Shown here piece by piece: positions 1-8,028 of a DNA stretch of 29,145 bases. Each line of letters opens with the position of its first letter. Position 1 is the first letter of the stretch. The translations under genes and the position numbers were made by a program. The stretch is from assembly GCA_937906775.1 (NCBI GenBank), contig CALCUD010000001.1, positions 1 to 29,145 on the forward strand, in the 5' to 3' direction. A model generated the notes under the pieces. That model had not been told where the DNA came from, did not search any database, and saw nothing but the letters and a program-made list of their open reading frames with translations. Source of the DNA: an uncultured Clostridia bacterium. Its GTDB lineage: Bacteria > Bacillota > Clostridia > Christensenellales > Aristaeellaceae.

Positions 1-2
1 GC

Positions 3-1157
3 GTGAATATCATTCTCTACCGTGTAATTCCTTATGTGTTCATGGCCTTCTGCCTGGTGACCGCTTCTCTGTTCCAGATGGGCTATACCGGCGCTGCTTC
101 TGAATCCACCGGTACCGGCTTTGAGATGAACGTCATGGTGTCCCTGATCCTGGGCGGCATGCCTCTCAAGGGCGGCATGAAGTCCAAGGTCTCCTGCGCC
201 ATCATCGGTTCCTTCACCTATTCCATTCTGGCCATCGGCCTGCCCATCATCGGCGTACCCAACACCCTCCCCTTCATGGTGAAGGCCATCATCTTCGTGC
301 AGGGCGTTCAGGGTGCAACCTCCGCTTTCACTCAGATCAGAGAAAAGCGCCCCGACATCCTGCTGGTGAGCGGTGTTCCTGCTGAGGATCCCATCCCCGT
401 CGGCGCTGCTGCCGACATCTGCCTGGCCAACGACGAAATCGGCTGCGGCTACCAGGTTGCCGACAAGGCTGCCGAGTGGGGCTGCGATGTGCTGGTTCAC
501 TACTCCTTCGCCCGTCACCTGAGCTACGAGACGATCGTCGGCAAGCGCGACGCCATGAAGATGACCGCGGAAGCCTACGGCATCGAATTTGTTGAGCGCG
601 ACTGTCCCGATCCCACCGGCGACGCCGGCATGAGCGGCGCCCAGGCGGCCGTTCTGGAAGACATCCCGAAGGTCATGGAAGAGCACCCCGGCAAGAAGGT
701 TTGCTTCTACTGCACGAACTGCGGTCTGCAGGTTGCCCTGCAGCAGGCGATCGTGGAGCAGGAAAACGCCTACTACGCGCTGCCCTGCTGCCCCTCTCCC
801 TATCATGGATTCCAGGAAGCCTTCGGTCTTGAGAGCAAGGCCGGTGGAAGCATCGACGAAGCGCTGACCGAGCTGGCCGATTACCTCGCTACCAAGAACG
901 CTGTGAATCGCTTCTCCACCTGGAGCCTGCCGGTCAACATGAGCATGATCAAGGGCATGTTCGCTTATGCCTGCGATTACGCTGAAGGCAAGTTCGACGG
1001 CAAGATCAACGAAGAAGCCATGGAAAAGGCGATTTCCGAGAGCGCCGGTACCGAAGTCAAGCTCGACAAGTATGTCGACGCCAATGGCGACAAGGTTGAG
1101 AACTACTACCTGATGGCTCTGTCTCCCATCAATTTCGAAGATTATCTGACCAAGTAA
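3..1157 (+). CDS. Permease tail fused to DUF3798-type ABC substrate-binding protein (5' end beyond window, possible chimera)
   Basis: The frame is already open at the first base, so the listed GTG is probably not the true start. Residues 1 to about 98 look like the C-terminal membrane part of an RbsC-type sugar permease (TGTGFEM, LILGGMPLKGGMKSK, two hydrophobic segments). From about residue 93 the sequence changes to a DUF3798-family periplasmic-type binding protein (IREKRPDILL, VHYSFARHLSYE, DPTGDAG, CCPSPYHGF). The family normally begins with a lipoprotein signal and one more beta-alpha unit; both are missing here and replaced by permease sequence. The binding-protein part fits the downstream ATPase and permeases, which form its transporter; the ligand is unknown. 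The join falls at the motif VKAIIFV, which plausibly occurs in both parents. A genuine fusion is possible, but an assembly chimera or recombination scar is more likely. Confidence 0.8.
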   Translation: MNIILYRVIPYVFMAFCLVTASLFQMGYTGAASESTGTGFEMNVMVSLILGGMPLKGGMKSKVSCAIIGSFTYSILAIGLPIIGVPNTLPFMVKAIIFVQGVQGATSAFTQIREKRPDILLVSGVPAEDPIPVGAAADICLANDEIGCGYQVADKAAEWGCDVLVHYSFARHLSYETIVGKRDAMKMTAEAYGIEFVERDCPDPTGDAGMSGAQAAVLEDIPKVMEEHPGKKVCFYCTNCGLQVALQQAIVEQENAYYALPCCPSPYHGFQEAFGLESKAGGSIDEALTELADYLATKNAVNRFSTWSLPVNMSMIKGMFAYACDYAEGKFDGKINEEAMEKAISESAGTEVKLDKYVDANGDKVENYYLMALSPINFEDYLTK

Positions 1158-1178
1158 TCTGATCCGGTGACCCTTTTC

Positions 1179-1224
1179 GCCCGGGCCCGGTGCCTTCCGG
1201 CAGCGGGTCCGGGCTTTCGTTTTT
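1179..1224 (+). terminator. Rho-independent terminator/attenuator after the binding-protein gene
   Basis: Arms 1179-1194 and 1199-1214 form a 16-position stem with one G-T pair and one G/G mismatch around a TTCC loop, followed by TTTCGTTTTT. It lies between the binding-protein gene and the ATPase gene of the same apparent operon. It could therefore lower expression of the membrane components relative to the binding protein, a common arrangement in ABC uptake operons. Confidence 0.85.
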
Positions 1225-1252
1225 CGAACTCCGATTTCGGGAGGTTTTTTCC

Positions 1253-2890
1253 TTGGCAGAATATGTACTTGAGATGAATCACATCAGCAAGGAATACGCG
1301 GAAAACCCGGTACTGAAGGACGTTACCCTTCAGATCCGTCCGGGGGAGATCCACGCGCTCCTTGGCGAAAACGGCGCGGGCAAGAGCACGCTGATGAACG
1401 TGCTTTTCGGCATGCCCGTGATCCATTCCACCGGCGGCTTCTCCGGCGAGGTGTGTGTGGACGGTGAACCCGTAAAGATCATGTCTCCCATGGACGCGAT
1501 GAATCACGGCATCGGTATGGTCCACCAGGAATTCATGCTGATTCCCGGCTTCAACGTGACGGAGAACATCAAGCTCAATCGCGAGATTTCCAAGGGCTGG
1601 ATCTTCAGCCGGATCTTCAGTAAGGATCTGGAGGTCATGGACAAGCTCGCCATGGGCAAGGACGCGCGGCTGGCTCTGGACAGCGTCGGCATCAGCATCA
1701 GCGAGGACACGCGGGTGGGGACGCTGCCGGTAGGCTATATGCAGTTTGTGGAGATCGCCCGGGAAATCGACAAGAAGGGCGTCAGGCTGCTGGTCTTTGA
1801 CGAGCCGACCGCGGTGCTGACGGAGAGCGAGGCGCAGCAGCTGATCTCCGTTATGAAGGATATCGCGAGCCGCGGTATCGCCATCATCTTTATCACTCAC
1901 CGTCTGGATGAGGTCATGATGGCGGCCGATCATATTACGATCCTGCGCGACGGTCAGCGGGTCGCGGTCTGCAACAAGTCGGACGTGAGTGTCGACGAGC
2001 TGGCCGAGAAGATGATCGGGCGCGGGGACGAAAGTCTGGTCCGGATCGAGGGAAAGAAGGACTTCACCTACGGGGAGATCGCGATGCGTGTTCGCGGCCT
2101 GGCGGTGGAAATGCCCGGCGAAACGGTCAAGGGGATCGATCTGGATATCTACAAGGGCGAGATCATCGGCATCGCCGGCCTGGCGGGTCAGGGGAAGATC
2201 GGTCTGCCCAACGGCGTCATGGGTCTGTATCCCGCGGAGGGCGAGGTGGAGTTCTTCGGCGAGCCGCTGCCGCTGAATGACGCGAAGACCGCTCTGCAGC
2301 GCGGCCTGGCCATGGTGAGCGAGGACCGGCGCGGGGTTGGTCTGCTGCTGGACCAGAGCATTGAGGACAACATTGCTTTCAACGCGATGCAGGTCAACGG
2401 CGAGTTCCTGAAGAAGCCCTTCGGACTCAAGGATACAAAAGCCATCCGCGCCTACGCGGAGGAAATGATCCGGGAGCTGGACATCCGCTGCACCGGTCCT
2501 GCGCAGGCGACAGGTACCCTGAGCGGAGGTAACCAGCAGAAGGTCTGCGTAGCCCGGGCGCTGGCCCTGAAACCGAAATTCCTGTTTGTGTCGGAGCCGA
2601 CCCGCGGCATCGATATCGGCGCGAAGCAGCTGGTACTGGAAACCCTGGCCCGGCTGAACCGCGAAAGGGGGCTCACCGTGGTGGTGGTTTCCTCTGAGCT
2701 GCAGGAGCTGCGCTCCATCTGTGACCGCATCGCGGTGGTTTCTGAAGGCCGGATCAGCTGCATCCTGATGCCCGAAAGCTCCGACGCCGCCTACGGTCTG
2801 GCCATGAGCGGCATGACGGTTACGACCCAGAATGAGATCTGGCAACTGAAATCCGAAATAGATCGGGGAAAGGAGGCTGAGACGGTATGA
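1253..2890 (+). CDS. ABC transporter double ATPase (RbsA/YufO-like), DUF3798-type system
   Basis: A cytoplasmic ATPase of about 545 residues with two nucleotide-binding domains, energising uptake of the ligand bound by the upstream protein. The chosen start is TTG 1253, eight bases after GGGAGG (1239-1244); the frame extends further upstream but over the terminator. Domain 1 has a Walker A (GENGAGKST), a Q-loop (VHQEF), a Walker B (LLVFDEPTAVL) and an H-loop (FITHRLDEV), but its signature is degenerate (LPVGYMQ). Domain 2 has a degenerate P-loop (GLAGQGKIG), a canonical signature (LSGGNQQK) and SEPTRGID in place of a DEP-type Walker B. Such division of labour between good and degenerate halves is usual in RbsA-like ATPases. 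The stop overlaps the next start (ATGA). Confidence 0.93.
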   Translation: MAEYVLEMNHISKEYAENPVLKDVTLQIRPGEIHALLGENGAGKSTLMNVLFGMPVIHSTGGFSGEVCVDGEPVKIMSPMDAMNHGIGMVHQEFMLIPGFNVTENIKLNREISKGWIFSRIFSKDLEVMDKLAMGKDARLALDSVGISISEDTRVGTLPVGYMQFVEIAREIDKKGVRLLVFDEPTAVLTESEAQQLISVMKDIASRGIAIIFITHRLDEVMMAADHITILRDGQRVAVCNKSDVSVDELAEKMIGRGDESLVRIEGKKDFTYGEIAMRVRGLAVEMPGETVKGIDLDIYKGEIIGIAGLAGQGKIGLPNGVMGLYPAEGEVEFFGEPLPLNDAKTALQRGLAMVSEDRRGVGLLLDQSIEDNIAFNAMQVNGEFLKKPFGLKDTKAIRAYAEEMIRELDIRCTGPAQATGTLSGGNQQKVCVARALALKPKFLFVSEPTRGIDIGAKQLVLETLARLNRERGLTVVVVSSELQELRSICDRIAVVSEGRISCILMPESSDAAYGLAMSGMTVTTQNEIWQLKSEIDRGKEAETV

Positions 2891-4962
2891 CCGAGAAGAT
2901 TCAAACGAAAACATCCCTTTCCCGCAGGATCCTGAGCGTTGTTCTGATCGCCGCCGCCGCGGTTCTGCTGGGTCTGGCTGTGACGGGCTATACCATTCAG
3001 GGCTCCGGTTCCACCGCGACCCGGCTGAATGACATGCGGACCAGCGCGGTGCTTCATGCCGCTTCCGGCGGACTGGTGGACAAGATCGCCTCCGAGGCGA
3101 ACACTGCTGCGCTGAAGGAAATCCGTAAGGATCCAAACTTCCGCTCCCTGGGTACCGCCGAGATCCAGCGCCGGTGCGCCGAGGTGGAGGCCGCGGCCCG
3201 TGCCGAGGCCGAAGCGCTCTACGCCAACACCGAAGGCGCCGACACCGTCTCGCTGGAGGAAAAGATCGTCACGCTGGAAAATGCCCTGGTCGCCCGGGAT
3301 GAGATCGACGACCGTGAAAAGGCGGAGTACGCCGCAATCTGGTCTGAAGTGACCGGCGGCATCAGCAACTGGCGCGAGATCACCGAAGAAAAGACTCCGG
3401 ACGAAATCTGGTCCTCCATGACCGCCGCATCCGCCGATCTGGAAAAGCATCCCGAATGGAAAGACGGCTTCCGCGAGATGGCGCTCCAGCTCGCCCTGAA
3501 GGAAGCCGAAACCGCCGCGGCGGAGGAATCCGCGGAAAGCGCTTCGGAAGAGGTGTCCGATACGGACGCCATGGCTGCCGAGCCCGAAACGGACTATCAG
3601 TGGTTCATCGGTTCCGCCGACCTGCGGCAGGCTACCGACGTGGCCGAGGAAAAGTTCAGCACGCTGTGGGATGAGCTCACCGACGTGATCCCCGATCTGG
3701 CCACGCTGGATCAGAAGACGGCTGACAGCGTCCGTGACAATATCAACGGCATTATCGCCTCCGCCTCTGAAAACTTCTCTACGCGCTACAGCGCTTATGT
3801 GAAGGAAAAGGCGGACCAGACGCTGGAAAACGGCACGGCCCGGAAGCTGAAGCTGGCGGCGAACGCCGAAAACTTCCTGCTGTTGGGCATTGCCGTGGCG
3901 CTGCTGGCGCTGTTGTATACCTTCTGGAAGCCCGTTACCAAAAAGCTGGGCGTTCCGAAGAGCATCATCCTGCTGTTCTTCATCTATCTGCTGCTGGCCG
4001 CGCAGTTCTATAAGATCAACATCAATCTGATGCTGGGCAATGTTCTGGAACGCGTGGGTATGTACGGCATTTTGGCCCTGGCCATGCTGCCGGGCATCCA
4101 GTGCGGTATCGGCCTGAATATGGGCATGACGATCGGCTGCATCAGCGGTCTGTTTGCCATAGTAGTCTCGCTGCAGTACAACATGACCGGAGCCCCCGCG
4201 CTGATCTTCAGCGTGGTGCTGGGCATCCTGGTGGCCATTCCCCTGGGCTGGGCCTACAGCCTCCTGTTAAACCGGATGAAGGGGAACGAAATGACCATAT
4301 CCACCTATGTGGGCTTCAGCTTCGTTTCCCTGATGTGTATCGGTTGGATGGCGCTGCCCTTCAATAATCCGAAGATCATCTGGATGCTGGCGGGCCACGG
4401 CCTGCGCGTCACCCACGGCTTGCTGGGAAGCTTCGCCCATGTGTTGGATCGGTTCCTTTCCTTTAAGATCTTCGGGATCACCGTTCCCAGCGGAACGGTA
4501 CTCTTCTTCCTGCTCTGCTGCGTCCTGATCTGGCTGTTCAACCGCTCCAAACTGGGCATACGGATGAGCGCCGTCGGCTCCAACCCGCGATTCGCGGAAG
4601 CCAGCGGCATTGACGTGGATCGGATGCGCACCTTGGGTACGATCCTGAGCACCGTGCTGGCGGCTGTCGGCATCGTGATCTATTCCCAGTCCTTTGGCTA
4701 CGCGCAGCTGTACAACGCGCCGCGCCAGCTGGGCTTCATCGCCGCCAGCGCGATCCTGATCGGCGGCGCTACCACGAAGAAGGCCTCCGTCGCCAACGTG
4801 ATCATCGGCGTCATCCTGTTTGAGGGCGTGCTGTGCATGGGTCAGCAGGTTGCCAACGCGGCAGTCGCGGGCGGTGGTCTGAGCGAGGTTATGCGGATCA
4901 TGATCTCCAACGGGATCATCCTGTACGCGCTGACTCAGTCGGGAGGTGATTCTCGTGCCTGA
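2887..4962 (+). CDS. ABC transporter permease with large N-terminal extracytoplasmic domain
   Basis: A 691-residue inner-membrane subunit. The start ATG overlaps the ATPase stop and is preceded by GGAGG at 2872-2876. One hydrophobic segment (about residues 15-35) is followed by about 290 polar, acidic, Ala/Glu-rich and probably helical residues, then by a typical BPD_transp_2 permease core from about residue 325 to the end. The core ends with the conserved pattern RMSAVGSNPRFAEASGIDV and a run of small-residue helices (ILIGGATTKKAS). Typical permeases of this class have 300-400 residues, so the N-terminal insert is the unusual part. It may contact the binding protein or the cell wall, but no known domain was recognised in it. 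It is translationally coupled to its neighbours. Confidence 0.9.
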   Translation: MTEKIQTKTSLSRRILSVVLIAAAAVLLGLAVTGYTIQGSGSTATRLNDMRTSAVLHAASGGLVDKIASEANTAALKEIRKDPNFRSLGTAEIQRRCAEVEAAARAEAEALYANTEGADTVSLEEKIVTLENALVARDEIDDREKAEYAAIWSEVTGGISNWREITEEKTPDEIWSSMTAASADLEKHPEWKDGFREMALQLALKEAETAAAEESAESASEEVSDTDAMAAEPETDYQWFIGSADLRQATDVAEEKFSTLWDELTDVIPDLATLDQKTADSVRDNINGIIASASENFSTRYSAYVKEKADQTLENGTARKLKLAANAENFLLLGIAVALLALLYTFWKPVTKKLGVPKSIILLFFIYLLLAAQFYKININLMLGNVLERVGMYGILALAMLPGIQCGIGLNMGMTIGCISGLFAIVVSLQYNMTGAPALIFSVVLGILVAIPLGWAYSLLLNRMKGNEMTISTYVGFSFVSLMCIGWMALPFNNPKIIWMLAGHGLRVTHGLLGSFAHVLDRFLSFKIFGITVPSGTVLFFLLCCVLIWLFNRSKLGIRMSAVGSNPRFAEASGIDVDRMRTLGTILSTVLAAVGIVIYSQSFGYAQLYNAPRQLGFIAASAILIGGATTKKASVANVIIGVILFEGVLCMGQQVANAAVAGGGLSEVMRIMISNGIILYALTQSGGDSRA

Positions 4963-6235
4963 GCGTAAAGGCATTGTGGAAAATCTGAAAAAATACGCGG
5001 TCACGTATCTGTTCATCGCCATCAGCGTATTCTTCATCATCGTCAGCGGACTGGACATGAACTATGTCACGAGCCAGCTCTTGCTGCGCCTGAACCGCAA
5101 CGCGTTCATTGTGCTGGCGCTGATCATCCCGATCGTGGCCGGTATGGGAATCAACTTTGCCATTACCATCGGCGCCATGGCGGCGCAGATCGGTCTGCTG
5201 CTGACGATCAACTGGGGGGTTACGGGCGTTCCCGGAATCCTGCTGGCTGCGGCGATCACCCTGCCGCTGGGCCTGATCTTTGGCTATCTCATCGGCAAGA
5301 TGCTGAACAAGATGAAGGGTCAGGAGACCATTGGCTCGATGATCCTGGGCTATTTCGCCAACGGTGCCTATCAACTGCTGTTCCTGTTCATCTTCGGCAA
5401 CATCATTCCCCTGAACAGCAATGTGACCATCGTCGGCGCCAGTGGCGTGCAGAACACGCTGAACCTGACGGGCGACACCGGCCTGTACAAGGCGGTGGAC
5501 GGTATTCTGGCCATCCCCTTTGTGACGGCGGCCTGGATCCTGTGCGGCGTGCTGGTTGCCTGGAGCATTGTGCAGTTTCTGCGGAAGAAATCCAGCCGGA
5601 AGCGTCTGACTGTCAATGTGTCCCTGAGCGTCGTCATCGCCGCGCTGTTCTTCATCCCCGCGATCCGCGACGTGTTTGAGGGGACGAACGGCGGCCGTGC
5701 GATCACCGTTCCTGTGGTCACCTGGCTGGTCATCCTGCTGCTGTGCCTGTTCAACTCCACCATTATGAAGACCAAGCTGGGCCAGAAGTTCCGCGCGGTC
5801 GGCCAGAGTCGTACCGTCGCCAACGCCAGTGGCATCAACGTCAACCGGACCCGTCTGATCGCCATTATGATCTCTACGGTCCTGGCCGGCTGGGGTCAGA
5901 TCATGTTCATGCAGAGCGAAGGCATCGGCACCTTCCAGACCTACGCTGCCCATGAACAGGTTGGTCTGTATGCCGGCGCCGCGATTCTGGTGGGTGGCGC
6001 GAGCATTGACCGGGCTACCAACTGGCAGGCCCTGCTGGGAACCTTCCTGTTCCACTCCCTGTTCATCACGGCCCAGAGCGCGGCCAGCCGTCTCTTCGGC
6101 GACAGCGTGATCGGCGAATACTTCCGCGCGTTCCTGAGCTATGGCGTCATTGCAGTGGCGCTGGTGATCTACGCCTGGAAGGGCAGCCAGAAACGGAAGC
6201 CCGGCGCGGAATTGAAGGGCGCGGGGAAATCCTGA
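4955..6235 (+). CDS. ABC transporter permease, second subunit
   Basis: A multi-spanning membrane protein of about 426 residues in the BPD_transp_2 family. It pairs with the preceding permease to form the membrane channel. GTG 4955 is chosen because GGGAGGTG (4941-4948) sits six bases upstream; a GTG at 4946 lies inside that ribosome binding site. The gene overlaps the previous stop by eight bases, implying coupled translation. Conserved family features include RAVGQSRTVANASGINV and the hydrophobic AAILVGGASIDRAT near the C-terminus. The last gene of the operon, it is followed by a strong terminator. The substrate cannot be told from sequence; binding proteins of this class are often labelled sugar or nucleoside-like by distant similarity. 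Confidence 0.9.
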   Translation: MPERKGIVENLKKYAVTYLFIAISVFFIIVSGLDMNYVTSQLLLRLNRNAFIVLALIIPIVAGMGINFAITIGAMAAQIGLLLTINWGVTGVPGILLAAAITLPLGLIFGYLIGKMLNKMKGQETIGSMILGYFANGAYQLLFLFIFGNIIPLNSNVTIVGASGVQNTLNLTGDTGLYKAVDGILAIPFVTAAWILCGVLVAWSIVQFLRKKSSRKRLTVNVSLSVVIAALFFIPAIRDVFEGTNGGRAITVPVVTWLVILLLCLFNSTIMKTKLGQKFRAVGQSRTVANASGINVNRTRLIAIMISTVLAGWGQIMFMQSEGIGTFQTYAAHEQVGLYAGAAILVGGASIDRATNWQALLGTFLFHSLFITAQSAASRLFGDSVIGEYFRAFLSYGVIAVALVIYAWKGSQKRKPGAELKGAGKS

Positions 6236-6252
6236 CGGGCCTCTCTCATATT

Positions 6253-6280
6253 TCCCGGAACCGAAGGGTTCCGGGATTTT
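6253..6280 (+). terminator. Rho-independent terminator of the ABC operon
   Basis: A perfect 10-bp stem (6253-6262 with 6267-6276) encloses a GAAG loop and is followed by TTTT. It ends the ABC transporter operon. Confidence 0.9.
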
Positions 6281-6320
6281 GCATTTTCAGCGTTTTTGCG
6301 GACCGGGCGGCGCGGAGCGG

Positions 6321-6349
6321 TTGACGCTGAAAACGGGATGAAGTAAAAT
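6321..6349 (+). promoter_or_regulatory. SigA-type promoter for dapA-dapB-ddh
   Basis: TTGACG (6321-6326) and TAAAAT (6344-6349) are separated by 17 bases, close to the vegetative consensus. It lies 41 bases upstream of dapA. Confidence 0.8.
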
Positions 6350-6368
6350 AATCAGGTTCATTATTTTA
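6344..6368. promoter_or_regulatory. Inverted repeat overlapping the dapA -10 and start site
   Basis: The nine-base arms TAAAATAAT and ATTATTTTA are separated by seven bases. The left arm contains the -10 element and the right arm lies in the early leader. It could be an operator for a repressor of the lysine/DAP operon, or merely an AT-rich hairpin. No known regulator motif was matched. Confidence 0.4.
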
Positions 6369-6389
6369 TTTTCCGGAGAGGTTGAGCCT

Positions 6390-7277
6390 ATGAAGAAAAC
6401 CGTTTTTACCGGCGCGGCTACCGCGATCATCACCCCGTTTACCGAATCCGGGGTGGACTGGGAGGCTTTCGGCCGTCTGATTGATTTTCAGCTGGAAAAT
6501 GGCATCGACGCGATCGTCGCCGCGGGGACAACGGGCGAAGGCTCGACACTGACGGCGGACGAGCATCGCCGCGTCGCGGAATTCTGCGCGGAACGCATCG
6601 GCGGAAGAGTCCCGCTGATCGTAGGCACGGGTTCCAATGATACCGCCCATGCCATTGAGAAAACGAAAATGGCCTGCGCTGCCGGAGCGGACGCCGTTCT
6701 GCTGGTGACGCCGTATTACAATAAAACGACGCAGCGGGGTCTTGTCGCGCATTTCAGCGCGATCGCGGACGCGTCCGACATACCCTGCATCCTGTACAAT
6801 GTTCCGTCCCGGACCGGGCTGAACATGCTGCCCGAAACGCTGGCCGAGCTTTCAAAGCATCCGAATATCGCAGGTGTCAAGGAAGCCTGCGGCAATTTCA
6901 GTCAGATCGTCCGGATCTTTGAACTCTGCGGCGACGGGCTGGACGTATATTCCGGCAACGACGACCAGATCGTTCCGATGCTGTCCCTGGGCGGCAAAGG
7001 GATCATTTCTGTTGTCAGCAACATCCTGCCGAAGGAAACGGCGCGGATCTGCTCCCTGTTCTTTGAGGGCGACGTCCGGGCTGCCGCGAAGGAGCAGATC
7101 CGTCTTGTCAGCCTGATGAACCAGCTGATGATCGAAACGAATCCGATCCCCGCCAAGGCCGCCTGCGCGGCGATGGGCTTCGGGGAAAACCGGGTTCGTC
7201 TGCCCCTGGTACCGATGGAAAAGGCCAATGAGGAAAAGCTGTTGCGGCTGATGCGCGCGGCGGGGTTGGAGGTCTGA
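6390..7277 (+). CDS. dapA: 4-hydroxy-tetrahydrodipicolinate synthase
   Basis: A 295-residue cytoplasmic enzyme that condenses pyruvate with aspartate semialdehyde, the first step committed to diaminopimelate and lysine. The length is normal for the family. Visible active-site features are AAGTTGE (Thr47/Thr48), Tyr136 in ILYNVPSRTG with Arg141, and the Schiff-base Lys164 in AGVKEAC. The ribosome binding site GGAGAGG (6375-6381) precedes the ATG by eight bases. It is first in a three-gene operon with dapB two bases downstream, behind its own promoter. Confidence 0.97.
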   Translation: MKKTVFTGAATAIITPFTESGVDWEAFGRLIDFQLENGIDAIVAAGTTGEGSTLTADEHRRVAEFCAERIGGRVPLIVGTGSNDTAHAIEKTKMACAAGADAVLLVTPYYNKTTQRGLVAHFSAIADASDIPCILYNVPSRTGLNMLPETLAELSKHPNIAGVKEACGNFSQIVRIFELCGDGLDVYSGNDDQIVPMLSLGGKGIISVVSNILPKETARICSLFFEGDVRAAAKEQIRLVSLMNQLMIETNPIPAKAACAAMGFGENRVRLPLVPMEKANEEKLLRLMRAAGLEV

Positions 7278-7279
7278 CG

Positions 7280-8023
7280 ATGCGGATCATTCTGAACGGA
7301 TACACAGGTCATATGGGTCTGGAAGTGCGCCAGTCCGCTGAACGGATGGGCGTGGAGATTGCTCAGGGCGTGGATAAGATGATGAAAACGCCTGTTCCCG
7401 GCTGCGTGGATTCCCTCGCGGCGTGCAGCGCGGAAGCCGACGTGCTGGTGGATTTCAGCCATCACGATATGACGCGGGAGCTGCTGGATTTCGCCGTGGC
7501 GAAAAAGCTGCCCCTGGTCCTGGCGACCACGGGACAGACGCCCGAAGAAAAAGAGATGATCCGCAAGGCTTCGGAACAGATCCCGATCTTTCTTGCGGCG
7601 AATTATTCGCTGGGCATCGCGGTGCTGACGGATCTGGTCAAAAAAGCGCTGGCGCTGTATCCCGACGCGGAGGTCGAGATCATTGAGCAGCATCACGACC
7701 GGAAGCTGGACGCTCCGAGCGGCACGGCGCTGGCTCTGTTCAACGCGGTGAAGGAAGTCCGTCCGGATGCGACGGCCAATCCGGGCCGCTCCGGTCAGGG
7801 GAAACGCACGAAAGACGAAGTGGGCATCCATGCGATCCGGATGGGAAATATCGTGGGGATCCACGAAGTCGTTATCGGTACGCAGAACGAGAGTATTTCC
7901 CTGAAGCATCAGGCCTTCTCCAGAGGCGTCTTCGCCGACGGAAGCCTGAAGGCCGCTGCTTTCCTGGCCGGGAAACAGCCGGGAATGTACGATATGAAGG
8001 ATCTGCTGAAGGAAGGAGACTGA
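7280..8023 (+). CDS. dapB: 4-hydroxy-tetrahydrodipicolinate reductase
   Basis: A 247-residue NAD(P)H-dependent reductase acting directly after DapA. The N-terminal Rossmann motif is NGYTGHMG, and VDFSHH follows the cofactor domain. The catalytic motif EQHHDRKLDAPSGTAL (His138/His139, Lys142) is intact. The start lies two bases after the dapA stop, so translation is probably coupled. The length is typical for Firmicutes DapB. It supplies tetrahydrodipicolinate to the adjacent dehydrogenase. Confidence 0.97.
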   Translation: MRIILNGYTGHMGLEVRQSAERMGVEIAQGVDKMMKTPVPGCVDSLAACSAEADVLVDFSHHDMTRELLDFAVAKKLPLVLATTGQTPEEKEMIRKASEQIPIFLAANYSLGIAVLTDLVKKALALYPDAEVEIIEQHHDRKLDAPSGTALALFNAVKEVRPDATANPGRSGQGKRTKDEVGIHAIRMGNIVGIHEVVIGTQNESISLKHQAFSRGVFADGSLKAAAFLAGKQPGMYDMKDLLKEGD

Positions 8024-8028
8024 TCTTG

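Noticed and set aside
1142..3136. 664-residue open frame on the minus strand
   Set aside because: It lies antisense to the ATPase and permease genes, which have intact family motifs. Its composition (many Arg, His, Gln, Asp) is typical of antisense frames in GC-rich DNA.
4916..6055. 379-residue minus-strand frame over the second permease gene
   Set aside because: Low-complexity Gln/Asp/His composition, no ribosome binding site, and complete overlap with a well-supported permease.
6350..6389. dapA leader considered for a lysine riboswitch
   Set aside because: The interval between promoter and start codon is only about 40 bases, far too short for a lysine riboswitch.
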